Below are positions 40,987-50,423 of a stretch of 64,000 nt of DNA, piece after piece; positions within the stretch are counted from its first letter, which is position 1, and every line of letters starts with the position of its first letter. The notes under the pieces are model-generated. The model was not told the origin of the DNA. It did not search any database and saw only the letters and a program-made list of their open reading frames with translations. Position numbers and translations under genes: made by a program. Origin of the DNA: Burkholderia sp. Leaf177 (lineage in GTDB: Bacteria; Pseudomonadota; Gammaproteobacteria; Burkholderiales; Burkholderiaceae); assembly GCF_001424345.1 (NCBI RefSeq), contig NZ_LMPF01000003.1:117018-181017 (forward strand). The letters run 5' to 3'.

Positions 40987-41460
40987 TTACCCCGCCCAAA
41001 TCCCGCGTGCCATTCCGCTTGCGGCGATCACCATCACAATGATCAAGCCACCTTCGGCGTCGCTCATCGCGGCAAACTTGCGAGCCTTGCCGAGATCGAT
41101 CGCTGTCCCGCGCCCAATGCCCCTGCGCCATTTGATCAACGCGATCATCGGGGAGATTTCGATCAGGATGATCAGGACGAGCGCCGTCATCTTCAGGTGA
41201 AAGAGCGGCTCGTGCAAATAATAAGCACTGCCTTTTTCGAAGCCGCCGAATGCGCGGGTCGCACCGGTGATTAGCAGGATGAGCGCAGTGACGCCCCAAA
41301 CGTTATCGGCACGAAAAACCTGTTTAAGGCGCGCGGAATTCGCGCTTAGCGAGTTGGCGGGATCGAGTTGGCGCAACGCCCTCGCCCGACCGAACACCGA
41401 CGCAAGCGCAAACCCAAACGCCAGCAAGTGAATGGCTGCAAGACACCATCGAGCGAGCAT
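40987..41460 (-). CDS. DUF2214 family membrane protein
   Basis: 157 residues with four hydrophobic helices (about 5-25, 53-73, 85-107 and 136-155). The layout (VFRADNVWGVTALILLITGATRAF; FHLKMTALVLIILIEISPMI) matches the DUF2214 family of small inner-membrane proteins, which may be distantly related to heme- or quinone-associated membrane proteins but has no established function. It starts at ATG 41460 just downstream of another membrane-protein gene on the same strand (47-base gap), so the two may be co-transcribed. Confidence 0.8.
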   Translation of the reverse strand: MLARWCLAAIHLLAFGFALASVFGRARALRQLDPANSLSANSARLKQVFRADNVWGVTALILLITGATRAFGGFEKGSAYYLHEPLFHLKMTALVLIILIEISPMIALIKWRRGIGRGTAIDLGKARKFAAMSDAEGGLIIVMVIAASGMARGIWAG

Positions 41461-41507
41461 GCGAACTCCTCCGCGAAAGTACGGGCCGAAGGCTCACACC
41501 GAGCGCT

Positions 41508-42335
41508 CTAACCCAGGCTTTGACCTAACGATACTTCCAGCGCCCGCGCCGCCTTCCGGTCGCCTTCGCTCGCGAGCGGCGTGCGAAACACGGTCTTGCG
41601 GTTATGGCCGGCCGCGGCCGGCGAATCCCACAACAATTCCATCTTGGCGCGGGCGCTACGGCCGAACAATCCGCGTTTCGACGGAACGGCCGCAGCCACG
41701 GTTTCGGATGCCTTGAAACCTTCCGGCCATTTCACCGATAACTCCCGCGCATCGTACTGACCGAGCTTGCGGCTTTCGGCCCAGACCACGGCGGTGCGCG
41801 TGGTGTTATCGATGGAAATCGCATAGCGGCCAATGGCGAATCGCCGAGCCGCGAAATTCGAGCGCCAAAGCGCGCGCGGACGGCAAATCCACAGCACCAC
41901 GGCATAAAGCGCCGGCGCGACGAGCAACCAGCCGTTGGTTTGCGCGAGCGCGTGCACCGCGTTTTTCCAGCCGGCTGTCCACGTGAAAAATCCCACCGAC
42001 CAAACCGCGAACACGAAACTCAACAGCGCGAGAAAACGCAATGCTTGCCGCAACCATTGCGGCAACGGATGCAACGGCCGTTCGGCACGGGCACGAGCGC
42101 CCGGAAGAAACAGCAAAAGGAACAGCAGAACGAGGTTGATGCAGGCCCACGGCGATGAAGTCATCGCGCGCATGGAGGAGAAATAGCCCATCTGCGACAT
42201 GGAGAACATCCAGCGCGCGACGAGCACGAGTCCGATCGCCCGCAGCGCGAATACGGTGCCGGCGCCAGCGACCGTAATAGGTGCCGCCTTCGCGCTACTC
42301 TGCTTCGATCTCGCCAAAACTTCGCTCCTGTTCAC
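41508..42335 (-). CDS. Membrane protein with C-terminal soluble domain, unknown
   Basis: 275 residues from GTG 42335, which has AAGGA 6 bases upstream. Four hydrophobic segments (about 25-45, 60-80, 97-120 and 133-152) are followed by about 120 cytoplasmic residues with strand-like repeats (RFAIGRYAISIDNTTRTAVVW, ELSVKWPEGF, RAKMELLWDSP). The strand pattern suggests a beta-rich domain, but I recognise no family. It is followed by the DUF2214 gene. Base composition is like its neighbours, so it does not look recently acquired. Confidence 0.65.
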   Translation of the reverse strand: MNRSEVLARSKQSSAKAAPITVAGAGTVFALRAIGLVLVARWMFSMSQMGYFSSMRAMTSSPWACINLVLLFLLLFLPGARARAERPLHPLPQWLRQALRFLALLSFVFAVWSVGFFTWTAGWKNAVHALAQTNGWLLVAPALYAVVLWICRPRALWRSNFAARRFAIGRYAISIDNTTRTAVVWAESRKLGQYDARELSVKWPEGFKASETVAAAVPSKRGLFGRSARAKMELLWDSPAAAGHNRKTVFRTPLASEGDRKAARALEVSLGQSLG

Positions 42336-42542
42336 AGCATTTCCTTATCCGCACAAGCCAAATGGTTGAGGCGCGCGATTTGATCTTCTGGAAATTCCAC
42401 GTCTGACCGTCCAATTCCGCCAATTCCGATGTCTTTTGGCGGAGCCAGCACATTATATGGAGAATGTCGAAGCCGCCATGAGGCTTGCCGCTCCAACCCG
42501 TCGATAACCCGTCCAGCTTGGCTCGGCAGTGTGTCAAAACAA

Positions 42543-42582
42543 CAACGCCCCGTGCGCCTGACGGCGCACGGGGCGTTGTTTG
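42543..42582 (-). terminator. Long hairpin terminator after the glycosyltransferase gene
   Basis: AACAACGCCCCGTGCGCC and GGCGCACGGGGCGTTGTT form an 18-bp stem with a TGAC loop; TTTTG follows on the minus strand. It lies 31 bases beyond the glycosyltransferase stop. The remaining 42336-42542 holds nothing that I can name. Confidence 0.88.
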
Positions 42583-42613
42583 GTGAAACGTGTAAGCGGT
42601 GAGAGCGTTCGAC

Positions 42614-43678
42614 TCAGCTTGCGTTGACTTCGCGCAGCACGGTCCGGCGCTTCGCGCGCAGCAAATCTTCGTAGGTCTGGACGTAACGCGCGGCCATGAC
42701 TTTCGACGAAAAACGCGTTTCAAACGCATGGCGCACCTTGGCGCGCGGCAGCGTGTGAAGACGTTTCACGGCGGCGATTGCACTGAGTTCGTCTTCCACG
42801 ACAAAACCCGACACGCCGTTTTCGATCACTTCCGGCACCGATCCGCGATTGAACGCGATCACCGGCGTACCGCACGCCATCGCTTCGATCATCACGAGAC
42901 CAAACGGCTCCGGCCAGTCGATCGGGAACAGCAGTGCGTGCGCGTTGCCGAGGAATTCGGTCTTCTGCTGCTCATTGATTTCCCCGATGTACTCAACGTG
43001 CGGCAACGCGAACAGCGGCTTGATCTGCTCTTCGTAATAAGCACGATCGGCGTTATCGATTTTCGCGGCGATCTTGATCTTCATGCCCGCGGCGCCGGCA
43101 ATGCGAATTGCCCGGTCAACGCGCTTTTCCGGCGAGATACGGCCGAGGAACGCAAGGTAACCCGGCTGCACGTTCGGAACCGGCGTCAGCAGGTTTTCCG
43201 GCAGACCGTGATAAACCGTCGAAAGCCAGTTGGCTTGCGGCAGCGGCTGGCGCTGGTTGTCCGAGATCGAAACCACCGGCGCTTCGTTAAACGTGTTGAA
43301 GATCGGCTGCAGTTCGGGCAGGTCGAGACGGCCGTGCATGGTCGTCAGGAACGGCACCGGCTGGCGCGAGAACAGCGAAAACGGGTAATAGTCGATGTGA
43401 AAATGCAGCACGTCGAACTCATCGGCGCGGCGGCGCACTTCTTCCAGCAACAGCATGTGCGGCGCCATCGTGTCGCGGATAGTCGGGTCGAGGCGCAATG
43501 CCTGCGGCCAGAATGCTTCGAGCTTCGCCGACGTTTGCGAATCACCGCTCGCGAACAGCGTGACGTCGTGACCCGCCTCAACGAGGGCTTCGGTCAGATA
43601 GGACACCACGCGCTCCGTGCCGCCGTAGAACTTCGGGGGAACGGCTTCGTGGAGAGGCGCGATTTGAGCGATTCGCAT
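42614..43678 (-). CDS. Glycosyltransferase family 4 (GT-B)
   Basis: 354 residues from ATG 43678, with AGGAG 8 bases upstream. N-terminal Rossmann domain (MRIAQIAPLHEAVPPKFYGGTERVVSYL, with the nucleotide-sugar loop near residue 15) and C-terminal GT-B domain with YLAFLGRISPEKRVDRAI and the retaining-GT E-x7-E motif (PFGLVMIEAMACGTPVIAF near residue 265). It transfers a sugar from a nucleotide donor to an unknown acceptor; it resembles stand-alone family-4 enzymes of Burkholderia with no polysaccharide cluster beside it. Ends at a long terminator. Confidence 0.88.
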   Translation of the reverse strand: MRIAQIAPLHEAVPPKFYGGTERVVSYLTEALVEAGHDVTLFASGDSQTSAKLEAFWPQALRLDPTIRDTMAPHMLLLEEVRRRADEFDVLHFHIDYYPFSLFSRQPVPFLTTMHGRLDLPELQPIFNTFNEAPVVSISDNQRQPLPQANWLSTVYHGLPENLLTPVPNVQPGYLAFLGRISPEKRVDRAIRIAGAAGMKIKIAAKIDNADRAYYEEQIKPLFALPHVEYIGEINEQQKTEFLGNAHALLFPIDWPEPFGLVMIEAMACGTPVIAFNRGSVPEVIENGVSGFVVEDELSAIAAVKRLHTLPRAKVRHAFETRFSSKVMAARYVQTYEDLLRAKRRTVLREVNAS

Positions 43679-44640
43679 GTCGAAAACTCCTAATAATGTC
43701 AGGCAAATTGATGCGCTTGGCATCGGTCATGTTGATCAAGCGAATCGCCCACCCGGGCTCGGCGCGATGCTGGTCATCCAGCAGTAAGGCCGTTAGCACG
43801 AGAAAAATCGCGATGCTTCGCTGTTGCTTGGGTGCTTCGGGTTTGAGCCTTCGGCCCTTCGCGCCCCTTGCGTCACGCGCCAGTTTCAGATGGCGATCCC
43901 AAAGAGCAAGATCGGGTCCATCTCGTAAAAATGGCGCACCTAGCGATAAACGCATCACCCGCAAGGCCGTTGACCGGAACCTACAACCAGCTGTCAAAAA
44001 ATCTAAGGGCAAACCCGCACGGAGTATCGCGGTTTTTACAAGCGTTTCACGCCTGCATTTCAACTTATTTACGTTGTTACATCGCCGATACACTTTGCAA
44101 GCCCTTGTTTATCAAGGCTGTTCTACATTGTACGAACACGCCGCAGCGCTTCTTCGAGAGCCAAGCCAATGCGGTCAGGCCAATCCGTGACACCGGCGCA
44201 ATACAACCGGGATGTCTATCAACATTTCCGTCGCAATTAAATCCCGGCAGGACCGCCACGTGCTCTTACCTTCCGCAGGAAGTTGCAGGAAGTATTCAGC
44301 AAATTAGATGGTTATTCGCCTTACTTATGGCGGACCGCCGCAGACCGACATGCACGTGAGGACGAATGTCATGGGAAGCGCACAAGCGCTCGCAAGGCAT
44401 CAATAACTTGCAAAGCGCCCCACTTTTGCTGAAATTGCGTGTGTTCTGATGGATAAGTGCCACGGAAAGGACTACGCGAGGGGATTTGGCTCGCTACACT
44501 GGCTACAATTCAACAATCGTCGCTGCGCGGCGTTTGGCTTGATTGCTGCATTGATGCTCCGATGGACTGCCCGGCGCGCCTTGCTTGTGGCCACGGCGAA
44601 GCACTGCGCTCAACCGCTCTACTCGACCTAAAACGACCAA
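43679..44640. other. 0.96-kb region without a supportable gene
   Basis: All frames here give only arginine- and serine-rich translations without family features. The stretch around 44030-44300 is visibly richer in A and T than its neighbours and has several TTTATC/TTACAT words. It must contain the promoter of the ABC exporter gene; TACAAT at 44504-44509 is a candidate -10 without a good -35. It could be decayed coding sequence or a long regulatory region. Confidence 0.5.
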
Positions 44641-46479
44641 TTGGACCAACTCACCGTCTCCCAGCGTAACGTACACAACGCCAAGCTAGCGAGCTACGCG
44701 CATCGCCCGCTTGCGTTCCTGTTTCGTTACATTCGCCGGCATCCCGTCGCTCACACCATTGTGCTGGTCAGCGTCCTGGCGGCCGTCGGTTGTGCGCTCG
44801 CGTCGCAGTACGCAATCAAGCATCTGATCGACGTGCTCGGCCAGGGCCGCGGACATCCCGGCCCGCTTTGGGCTGCCTTCATGATCCTGGTTGGCCTGAT
44901 CGCCGCCGACAACCTGCTATGGCGGGTCGGCGGCTGGGTCGGCGCGCACGCGTTCGTGATAGTGACGGGCGACTTGCGGCGCGATCTGTTCTCGTATCTG
45001 AGCGGCCACTCTCCAACGTACTTCTCCGAGAAACAGCCCGGCATGCTGGCGAGCCGGATCACGGCGACATCGAACGCGATCTACACCGCCGAAAACACCA
45101 TGGCGTGGAACGTGTTGCCGCCGTGCATTGCGGTGATCGGCGCGATCTTCATGATCATCGCGGTGAATCCGCTCATGGCCGGCGGCCTGATGCTGGCGTC
45201 GGCCATTCTCGCTTTCGTGCTGTATCGGCTGGCCGGGCGCGGGTCGGCGCGGCATCACACGTTTGCATCGAAGGCTGCTTCAGTGGACGGCGAACTTGTC
45301 GATGTAATCGGCAACATGGCGCTCGTTCGTGCTTTCGGCATGACGTTCCGCGAGCAGAAGCGCTTCGGCTCGACGGTCAAGGCCGAAATGGTCGCGCGTC
45401 AGCAAAGCCTGCTCTACCTCGAAAAGTTGCGCCTTTTCCACGCGGTCGTGACCGCAATCCTTTCGGCCGGACTGCTCGGCTGGGCGTTGTGGCTGTGGTC
45501 GAAAGGCCAGGCGACTTCCGGCGATATCGTGCTGGTCAGCTCGCTCGGTTTCACCATTCTTCACGGCACGCGGGATCTCGCCGTCGCACTGGTCGATGTC
45601 ACGCAACACGTCGCGCGCCTTTCCGAAGCGGTGCAAACGCTGCTCGAACCGCACGGCATGCCCGATCGTTCGGATGCCACCGAACTCGTGCCGCAAGGCG
45701 GCCGTGTTGATTTCGAAGAAGTGACATTTGCGTATCCGCGCCGCCGTCCGATCCTCGATAAATTCAACCTGCATATAGAACCGGGTCAGCGAGTCGGTTT
45801 GATCGGGAAGTCGGGCGCGGGGAAATCGACCGTGCTCGCCCTTTTGCAGCGCTTTTACGAAGCGCAAGGCGGCGCGATCAAAGTCGACGGACAGGATATT
45901 TCGCTGATCACGCAGGACAGTTTGCGGATGTCGATCGCGCTCGTGCCGCAGGATATTTCGCTGTTTCACCGGACGGTGTACGAGAACATTGCGTATGGCC
46001 GGCCGGAAGCTACGCGCGAAGAAGTGCTTGCGGCGGCCCGCGAAGCGCGCTGCACGGATTTCATCGAAGCGATGCCTGAAGGGTTCGATACCATCGTCGG
46101 CGATCGTGGCGTGAAGTTGTCCGGCGGCCAGCGCCAGCGGATTGCCATCGCTCGCGCGATCCTGAAGAACGCGCCCATTCTTCTGCTCGATGAAGCCACG
46201 TCCGCGCTCGATAGTTCTTCGGAAGAAGCCATTCAGCAGGCGCTCGACCGGCTGATGGTCGGCCGTACGGTGATCGCAATCGCGCATCGGTTGTCGACGC
46301 TGCAGGGCTTCGACCGGATCATCGTGATGAGCTCGGGCAAGGTGATCGACGACGGATCGCCGCAGCAGTTGCGGGATCGTCCGGGTTTGTATCGGGAATT
46401 GTTGTCGAAGCAGCACGGGAAGCTGCCGCCGACCACCATGCCTTCGCAGCAACTTGCGGCCAAGGCTGAACAGACGTAA
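44641..46479 (+). CDS. ABC exporter, fused permease and ATPase
   Basis: 612 residues from TTG 44641; no ATG fits before the first helix and there is no obvious Shine-Dalgarno, so the start is uncertain. Six membrane helices (about residues 35-310) form an ABC type IV transmembrane domain, followed by the nucleotide-binding domain: Walker A GLIGKSGAGKSTVLAL, signature KLSGGQRQRIAIARAIL, Walker B ILLLDEATSALDSSSE and switch IAHRLSTL. Such half-transporters dimerise to export lipids, peptides or drugs (MsbA-like). The substrate is unknown. It shares a terminator with the convergent otsA. Confidence 0.9.
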   Translation: MDQLTVSQRNVHNAKLASYAHRPLAFLFRYIRRHPVAHTIVLVSVLAAVGCALASQYAIKHLIDVLGQGRGHPGPLWAAFMILVGLIAADNLLWRVGGWVGAHAFVIVTGDLRRDLFSYLSGHSPTYFSEKQPGMLASRITATSNAIYTAENTMAWNVLPPCIAVIGAIFMIIAVNPLMAGGLMLASAILAFVLYRLAGRGSARHHTFASKAASVDGELVDVIGNMALVRAFGMTFREQKRFGSTVKAEMVARQQSLLYLEKLRLFHAVVTAILSAGLLGWALWLWSKGQATSGDIVLVSSLGFTILHGTRDLAVALVDVTQHVARLSEAVQTLLEPHGMPDRSDATELVPQGGRVDFEEVTFAYPRRRPILDKFNLHIEPGQRVGLIGKSGAGKSTVLALLQRFYEAQGGAIKVDGQDISLITQDSLRMSIALVPQDISLFHRTVYENIAYGRPEATREEVLAAAREARCTDFIEAMPEGFDTIVGDRGVKLSGGQRQRIAIARAILKNAPILLLDEATSALDSSSEEAIQQALDRLMVGRTVIAIAHRLSTLQGFDRIIVMSSGKVIDDGSPQQLRDRPGLYRELLSKQHGKLPPTTMPSQQLAAKAEQT

Positions 46480-46498
46480 TCGGAGTTTTCGCCACATT

Positions 46499-46538
46499 AA
46501 AAAGCCGCTTCGGGCTCAAAACCGAAGCGGCTTTTTTT
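46499..46538. terminator. Bidirectional terminator, ABC exporter / otsA
   Basis: AAAGCCGCTTCGG and CCGAAGCGGCTTT form a 13-bp stem with an 8-base loop; TTTTTTT follows on the plus strand and an A-rich flank serves the minus strand. Confidence 0.92.
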
Positions 46539-46541
46539 ACG

Positions 46542-47921
46542 TCACGCCTGCAGGTCACGCATGAAGTTGTCGCGCCAGACGGAGACGTTGTTCTCGCGGA
46601 GTTGCGTGAACATCTCGGCGTGACGGGCCTTTCGTTCGGCCAGCGGCATCGCGAGCGCGGCGGCCAGTGCGTCGGCCATTCCGGCGATATCGAGCGGATT
46701 CACGATCAACGCGCCGTTCAATTCCTGTGCCGCGCCCGCGAACTGCGATAGAACCAGCACGCCGGGATCGTCCGGGTCTTGCGCTGCCACGTATTCCTTC
46801 GCGACCAGATTCATGCCGTCGCGCAACGGCGTGACAAATCCCACGTGCGACGCGTGAAAAAGCGCGGCGAGCACGGGCCGTTCGTATTGCCGGTGGATAT
46901 AGCGGATCGGCGTCCAGTCCAGTTCCGCGTATCGGCCATTGATCCGGCCGGATTCCGCTTCCAGTTGGAGGCGAATGTCCTTGTACGTGTCCATGTCGGC
47001 GCGTGTGGGTGGCGCGATCTGCACGAACGAAACGTTGTTACGCTGAGCCGGCTGATGTTCGAGCAACTTCTCGAACGCACGAAACCGCTCGACGAGACCC
47101 TTCGAATAATCCAGCCGATCCACGCTCATGATCAGCTTGCGGTCGCGCAACGTGGTCTTGACCGTCTGCACCTCGCGCCCGCTTTCGCCATCTTTGGCGA
47201 GCGCGGCAATTTCATCGGGATACACGCCGATCGGATAAGCGCCCGCCCGCAGCGTCTTGCCGAATGCGCGCACGGCATTCGGCTCGCCCGTGATCCGCGT
47301 AACCGTGCCGTTCGCCTCTGTTTCGATGTAATCGCAAAACGCGCGCAGGTCGGGCGCGGTCTGGAAACCGAGCAGATCGTAGGAACACAACGCCTCGGCG
47401 AGCATGCGATGACGCGGCACGCTCAACAGAACCTGCGACGCTGGAAACGGAATGTGCAGGAAAAAGCCGATGCGGTTCGTCACGCCTTCATCGCGCAACG
47501 CCTGCGCGAACGGAATCAGGTGATAGTCGTGGACCCAGATGACATCGTCCGGTTTCAGCAGCGGCGCGAGTTGCTTCGCGAGCCATCGATTCACGCGGCA
47601 ATAACCATCGAATTCATCGCGATCGAACTGGATCAGATCCGGCCGATAGTGAAACGCCGGCCAAAGCGTCGCGTTCGAAAAACCGCGGTAATACTGGTCG
47701 TAATCCCGTTGCGCAAGTCCGATGGTCGCAAACGTCACGCGTCCGCGCTCTTCGAGCTTGATGCCCTCGGGCGCTTCGGCCACCACGTCGCCGCTCCAGC
47801 CGAACCACATGCCGCCGGTTTCCTTCAGCGCGTCGTAGACTCCGACCGCGAGGCCGCCCGCTGCCGGACCGCCTTCGGAGATCGGCGCGACGCGGTTCGA
47901 AACAATGATCAGGCGGCTCAC
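46542..47921 (-). CDS. otsA: Trehalose-6-phosphate synthase
   Basis: 459 residues from GTG 47921, whose GTGA overlaps the otsB stop by 4 bases. It makes trehalose-6-phosphate from UDP-glucose and glucose-6-phosphate (GT20). Active-site segments are present: [11 protein letters not shown] with the arginine, [12 protein letters not shown], the DYHLIP loop with Asp ([15 protein letters not shown]), [16 protein letters not shown] with Arg and Lys, and the C-terminal [15 protein letters not shown]. With otsB it makes the compatible solute trehalose under osmotic or desiccation stress. Confidence 0.96.
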   Translation of the reverse strand: MSRLIIVSNRVAPISEGGPAAGGLAVGVYDALKETGGMWFGWSGDVVAEAPEGIKLEERGRVTFATIGLAQRDYDQYYRGFSNATLWPAFHYRPDLIQFDRDEFDGYCRVNRWLAKQLAPLLKPDDVIWVHDYHLIPFAQALRDEGVTNRIGFFLHIPFPASQVLLSVPRHRMLAEALCSYDLLGFQTAPDLRAFCDYIETEANGTVTRITGEPNAVRAFGKTLRAGAYPIGVYPDEIAALAKDGESGREVQTVKTTLRDRKLIMSVDRLDYSKGLVERFRAFEKLLEHQPAQRNNVSFVQIAPPTRADMDTYKDIRLQLEAESGRINGRYAELDWTPIRYIHRQYERPVLAALFHASHVGFVTPLRDGMNLVAKEYVAAQDPDDPGVLVLSQFAGAAQELNGALIVNPLDIAGMADALAAALAMPLAERKARHAEMFTQLRENNVSVWRDNFMRDLQA

Positions 47922-48670
47922 GAACGCGTTCCCTGAATACCCGCCACGCCCTGCAGCCATTCGATCAACGCGCTCACCGAATCGGCTCGCGCATGCGCGA
48001 GCGTATCGCCCGCGCCGACTTTGATCGAAAGCCCGTTGTGCTCGTTCACGACCGCAAAGCCTTTCTCGTCCGTCAGATCGTCGCCAATAAACACCGGCCT
48101 GCGGCCCGTGAAAGGCGGTTCATCGAGGAAAGCGCGCACGGCGCGGCCTTTGTCGACATCCTTCGGCTTGATCTCGTAGACCATCTTGCCGGGTTGCAGC
48201 ACGTAGGCATCGGCGTATTGCGCGACGAGCTTTTCCGTCGCCTCACGCGCCGTCGGACCGCGATCCGGCGCGTTGCGGTAATGCAGCGCGAGCGCCGCGC
48301 CCTTGATCTCGAGCAGCATGCCGGGATTTGCCTTCACCACGCCTTCGAGCGCGTGTTCCATGCGCAGCAGGCGTTCGTCGTTAAAACCCACGCGATGCAC
48401 GTCCGCGTTCGAATCGCGGCGCTCGGCGCCATGAAGACCGGCGACGGGGATATCCGGCATCTTCAAGAACGAGTCGATGCTCTCGATTCCCCGCCCCGAC
48501 ACGATTGCAACCGCGCCATTGGTTGCGCGGCGCAATGCCGCAAGAATGGGCGACACAGCCGGCGACACCACGACGCCATCGGGCGTGGAAGCCAGTTCGA
48601 CGAGCGTGCCGTCGAAATCGAAGAAAAAAGCGGTCTCGGCAAGCGGAAGTTGTTCAGGAAGGTTTTGCAT
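47918..48670 (-). CDS. otsB: Trehalose-6-phosphate phosphatase
   Basis: 250 residues from ATG 48670, with AAGG upstream; the open frame extends about 50 codons further but has no start signal there. HAD superfamily, type with C2 cap: motif I FFFDFDGTLVEL (nucleophile Asp and acid Asp), motif II AIVSGRGIES, motif III lysine region (MVYEIKPKDVDKG) and motif IV FIGDDLTDEKGF. Dephosphorylates trehalose-6-phosphate to trehalose. The otsB-otsA order with overlap suggests balanced expression. Upstream is a 356-base gap to the divergent SCO1-like gene. Confidence 0.96.
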   Translation of the reverse strand: MQNLPEQLPLAETAFFFDFDGTLVELASTPDGVVVSPAVSPILAALRRATNGAVAIVSGRGIESIDSFLKMPDIPVAGLHGAERRDSNADVHRVGFNDERLLRMEHALEGVVKANPGMLLEIKGAALALHYRNAPDRGPTAREATEKLVAQYADAYVLQPGKMVYEIKPKDVDKGRAVRAFLDEPPFTGRRPVFIGDDLTDEKGFAVVNEHNGLSIKVGAGDTLAHARADSVSALIEWLQGVAGIQGTRS

Positions 48671-49026
48671 CGATATCTGCCTTTTAGCCGGAACGGCCGG
48701 AAAGTATGCGCATGTTGAAGCGCCAAGTCGGCTTTTCGGTACGTCCGCAGCGGAACGCCCTTGGAAGAAAGCGGCGTGGATGCAGTCCATAACGAATGAA
48801 CGCGCCATACCGTGCACTCGAATCTTGCAAATTGCCTGGATCGGCGGGCAAGCGGTGATTTAAAAAGCCTGCGGCAAATCGCCACGAAAAGCCGCCCCGA
48901 TTCATGGATGCGCGGCGAAAGCCTCTATTCTGAGATAAAGTCGGGCGCGCATGGCGTCACGAAACATCTTGTGACGAATCATCCAATCTTGTGGATTCAT
49001 GCATCCCACTTTGTTCGAGTCGCAAA
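48671..49026. other. Divergent otsB / SCO1-like control region
   Basis: 356 bases. Two dyads sit near the SCO1 side: CGTCAC...GTGACG (arms near 48955-48976) and ATCCA...TGGAT (near 48980-48994). They could be operators. I see no gene. Confidence 0.4.
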
Positions 49027-49653
49027 ATGTCTTCCTGGTTCAGGTTTCATCGCACAGGCCGCGTGTGCGCCTTGCTTGCTCCACTGGTTTTAAGCGCCGC
49101 GCTTGCCGGCTGCTCGCATCACGACGCCGCGCCCTGGAAGCTGACCGACGTCAGCGGCCATCTCCCCGACCTCGATTTCAATCTCACCGACGACACCGGC
49201 AAACCCGCCACCGGCCAGTCGTTCGCGGGGAAAACGACGCTCGTCTACTTCGGCTACACGCATTGCCCGGACGTCTGCCCGGAAACCATGGCGCGGCTGA
49301 TGCAGGTCCTGCAGCAACTCGGACCTGACGCCCGGAACACGCGCATCGCGTTCATCACCGTCGATCCTGCCCGCGATACAGCGGCCGCGCTGCACGACTA
49401 CGTGCGCGCATTCGACGCGGAACATGCGATCGGCCTGACGGGCACGGATGGAGCAATTGAGGGGCTGGCGAAGCGGTATCGGGTGGCGTATCAGATGGAA
49501 AAACGCGATCCGTCGGGCGCATACGACGTCACGCACAGCTCGGCCGTCTATATCTTCGATACCCACGGCCACGCGCGTTTGCTCGCGACCGAAAATGATT
49601 CCATTCAAAACATCGCGACCGATGTGCGCCGCGTGATCGATTCGCCGTCCTAA
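49027..49653 (+). CDS. SCO1/SenC-type copper chaperone lipoprotein
   Basis: 208 residues from ATG 49027. Signal with lipobox LAGC (Cys30). The thioredoxin-like SCO domain has the copper-binding CxxxC in YTHCPDVCPETM (about residue 85) and the third ligand His in YDVTHSSAVYIFD near 175. SCO proteins deliver copper to the CuA site of cytochrome oxidase or act as periplasmic thiol-disulfide enzymes. No oxidase gene is next to it. The 3' end overlaps the convergent acetyltransferase gene by 4 bases. Confidence 0.92.
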   Translation: MSSWFRFHRTGRVCALLAPLVLSAALAGCSHHDAAPWKLTDVSGHLPDLDFNLTDDTGKPATGQSFAGKTTLVYFGYTHCPDVCPETMARLMQVLQQLGPDARNTRIAFITVDPARDTAAALHDYVRAFDAEHAIGLTGTDGAIEGLAKRYRVAYQMEKRDPSGAYDVTHSSAVYIFDTHGHARLLATENDSIQNIATDVRRVIDSPS

Positions 49654-50144
49654 CGCGACGAACCCAGGCGACGCATCCAGATATGCGGGATGTCGTCGTC
49701 GAGGTGAATATCCGAGATCGGTTCGAAGCCGAAGCCTGCGTAGAAGCGTTGCAAATGCGCTTGGGCGTGAAGGCGGATTGCGTTGTCGGGCCATTGCGCC
49801 GTGATACGCGCGACCGTGCGTTCGAGCATCGCCTGACCAAGACCAATGCCGCGGAATGGCGCCCGCGTAAGAACGCGCCCAATGCGAACGTCGGCAGTTT
49901 CAGCGACGCCGTTTTCATCGGGTGGAAGAACGCGCAGATAACCGGCGAGTTCAGCGTTGGCCGTTTGGCTGAGTACCAGCAGATGCCATGCATCGGTATC
50001 CTGACCGTCTACATCGGCATACAAACACTGCTGCTCGATCACGAATACTTCGCTGCGGGCGGCGAGGATGGTGTAGACATCGATCGCGGCAAGTTGACTG
50101 AATGCAGCCCAGCGCCATTCGAATTCGGAGTGGAGGTCGGTCAT
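49650..50144 (-). CDS. ElaA-type GNAT acetyltransferase
   Basis: 164 residues from ATG 50144; another in-frame ATG at 50183 adds 13. The protein is a GNAT of the ElaA group: FEWRWAAFSQLAAIDVYTILAARSEVFVIEQQCLY, the family hallmark, with acetyl-CoA loop VLTRAPFRGIGLGQAMLE (R-x2-G-x-G-x-A) and HAQAHLQRFYAGFGF, which is close to the ElaA consensus. The substrate is unknown; ElaA proteins are probably amino-acyl or small-molecule acetyltransferases. Convergent with the SCO1 gene. Confidence 0.85.
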   Translation of the reverse strand: MTDLHSEFEWRWAAFSQLAAIDVYTILAARSEVFVIEQQCLYADVDGQDTDAWHLLVLSQTANAELAGYLRVLPPDENGVAETADVRIGRVLTRAPFRGIGLGQAMLERTVARITAQWPDNAIRLHAQAHLQRFYAGFGFEPISDIHLDDDIPHIWMRRLGSSR

Positions 50145-50202
50145 GGATAGTTTCGCCTGAAGAGGATTGATATCAGAATGCATCCTGCAAACGCCAACGA
50201 CA

Positions 50203-50234
50203 AAACAAAAAGCCCCGACCAAGTCAGGGCTTTT
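50203..50234 (-). terminator. Terminator after tRNA-Cys
   Basis: AAAAGCCCTGAC / GTCGGGGCTTTT stem with CAA-type loop and one mismatch; TTTTTGTTTTG follows on the minus strand, 14 bases beyond the tRNA. Confidence 0.85.
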
Positions 50235-50247
50235 CGTTTTGAATCTC

Positions 50248-50321
50248 TGGAGGCGCGAGCCGGAGTCGAACCGGCCTAAACGGCTTTGCAGGCCGCTGCA
50301 TAACCGCTTTGCTATCGCGCC
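50248..50321 (-). tRNA. tRNA-Cys (GCA)
   Basis: 74 bases with acceptor stem GGCGCGA/TCGCGCC, anticodon loop CTGCAAA (anticodon GCA), T-loop GTTCGACTC and encoded CCA. It lies downstream of the tRNA-Gly pair, as in the E. coli pgsA-glyW-cysT order. Confidence 0.97.
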
Positions 50322-50394
50322 AGAAGCGGGGGCTACCAAAACTACCGTATCTGACAAACCAGTTCAGCCAGCACATGAACCAAGGCCGCCAAAC

Positions 50395-50422
50395 AAAAAG
50401 GGAAGCTTGGCTTCCCCTTTTT
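50395..50422 (-). terminator. Hairpin between tRNA-Gly and tRNA-Cys
   Basis: AAAAAGGGAAG / CTTCCCCTTTTT with one bulged C and a short loop starts directly after the tRNA-Gly 3' end; the minus strand continues TTTTTG. It may end part of the transcript or guide processing before tRNA-Cys. Confidence 0.65.
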
Positions 50423-50423
50423 G

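Noticed and set aside
43578..44190. Overlapping frames on both strands in the gap before the ABC exporter (minus 43578-44093, plus 43696-44190)
   Set aside because: Both translations are low in conserved-looking segments, one runs into the glycosyltransferase gene, and neither has a ribosome site. I treat the region as non-coding.
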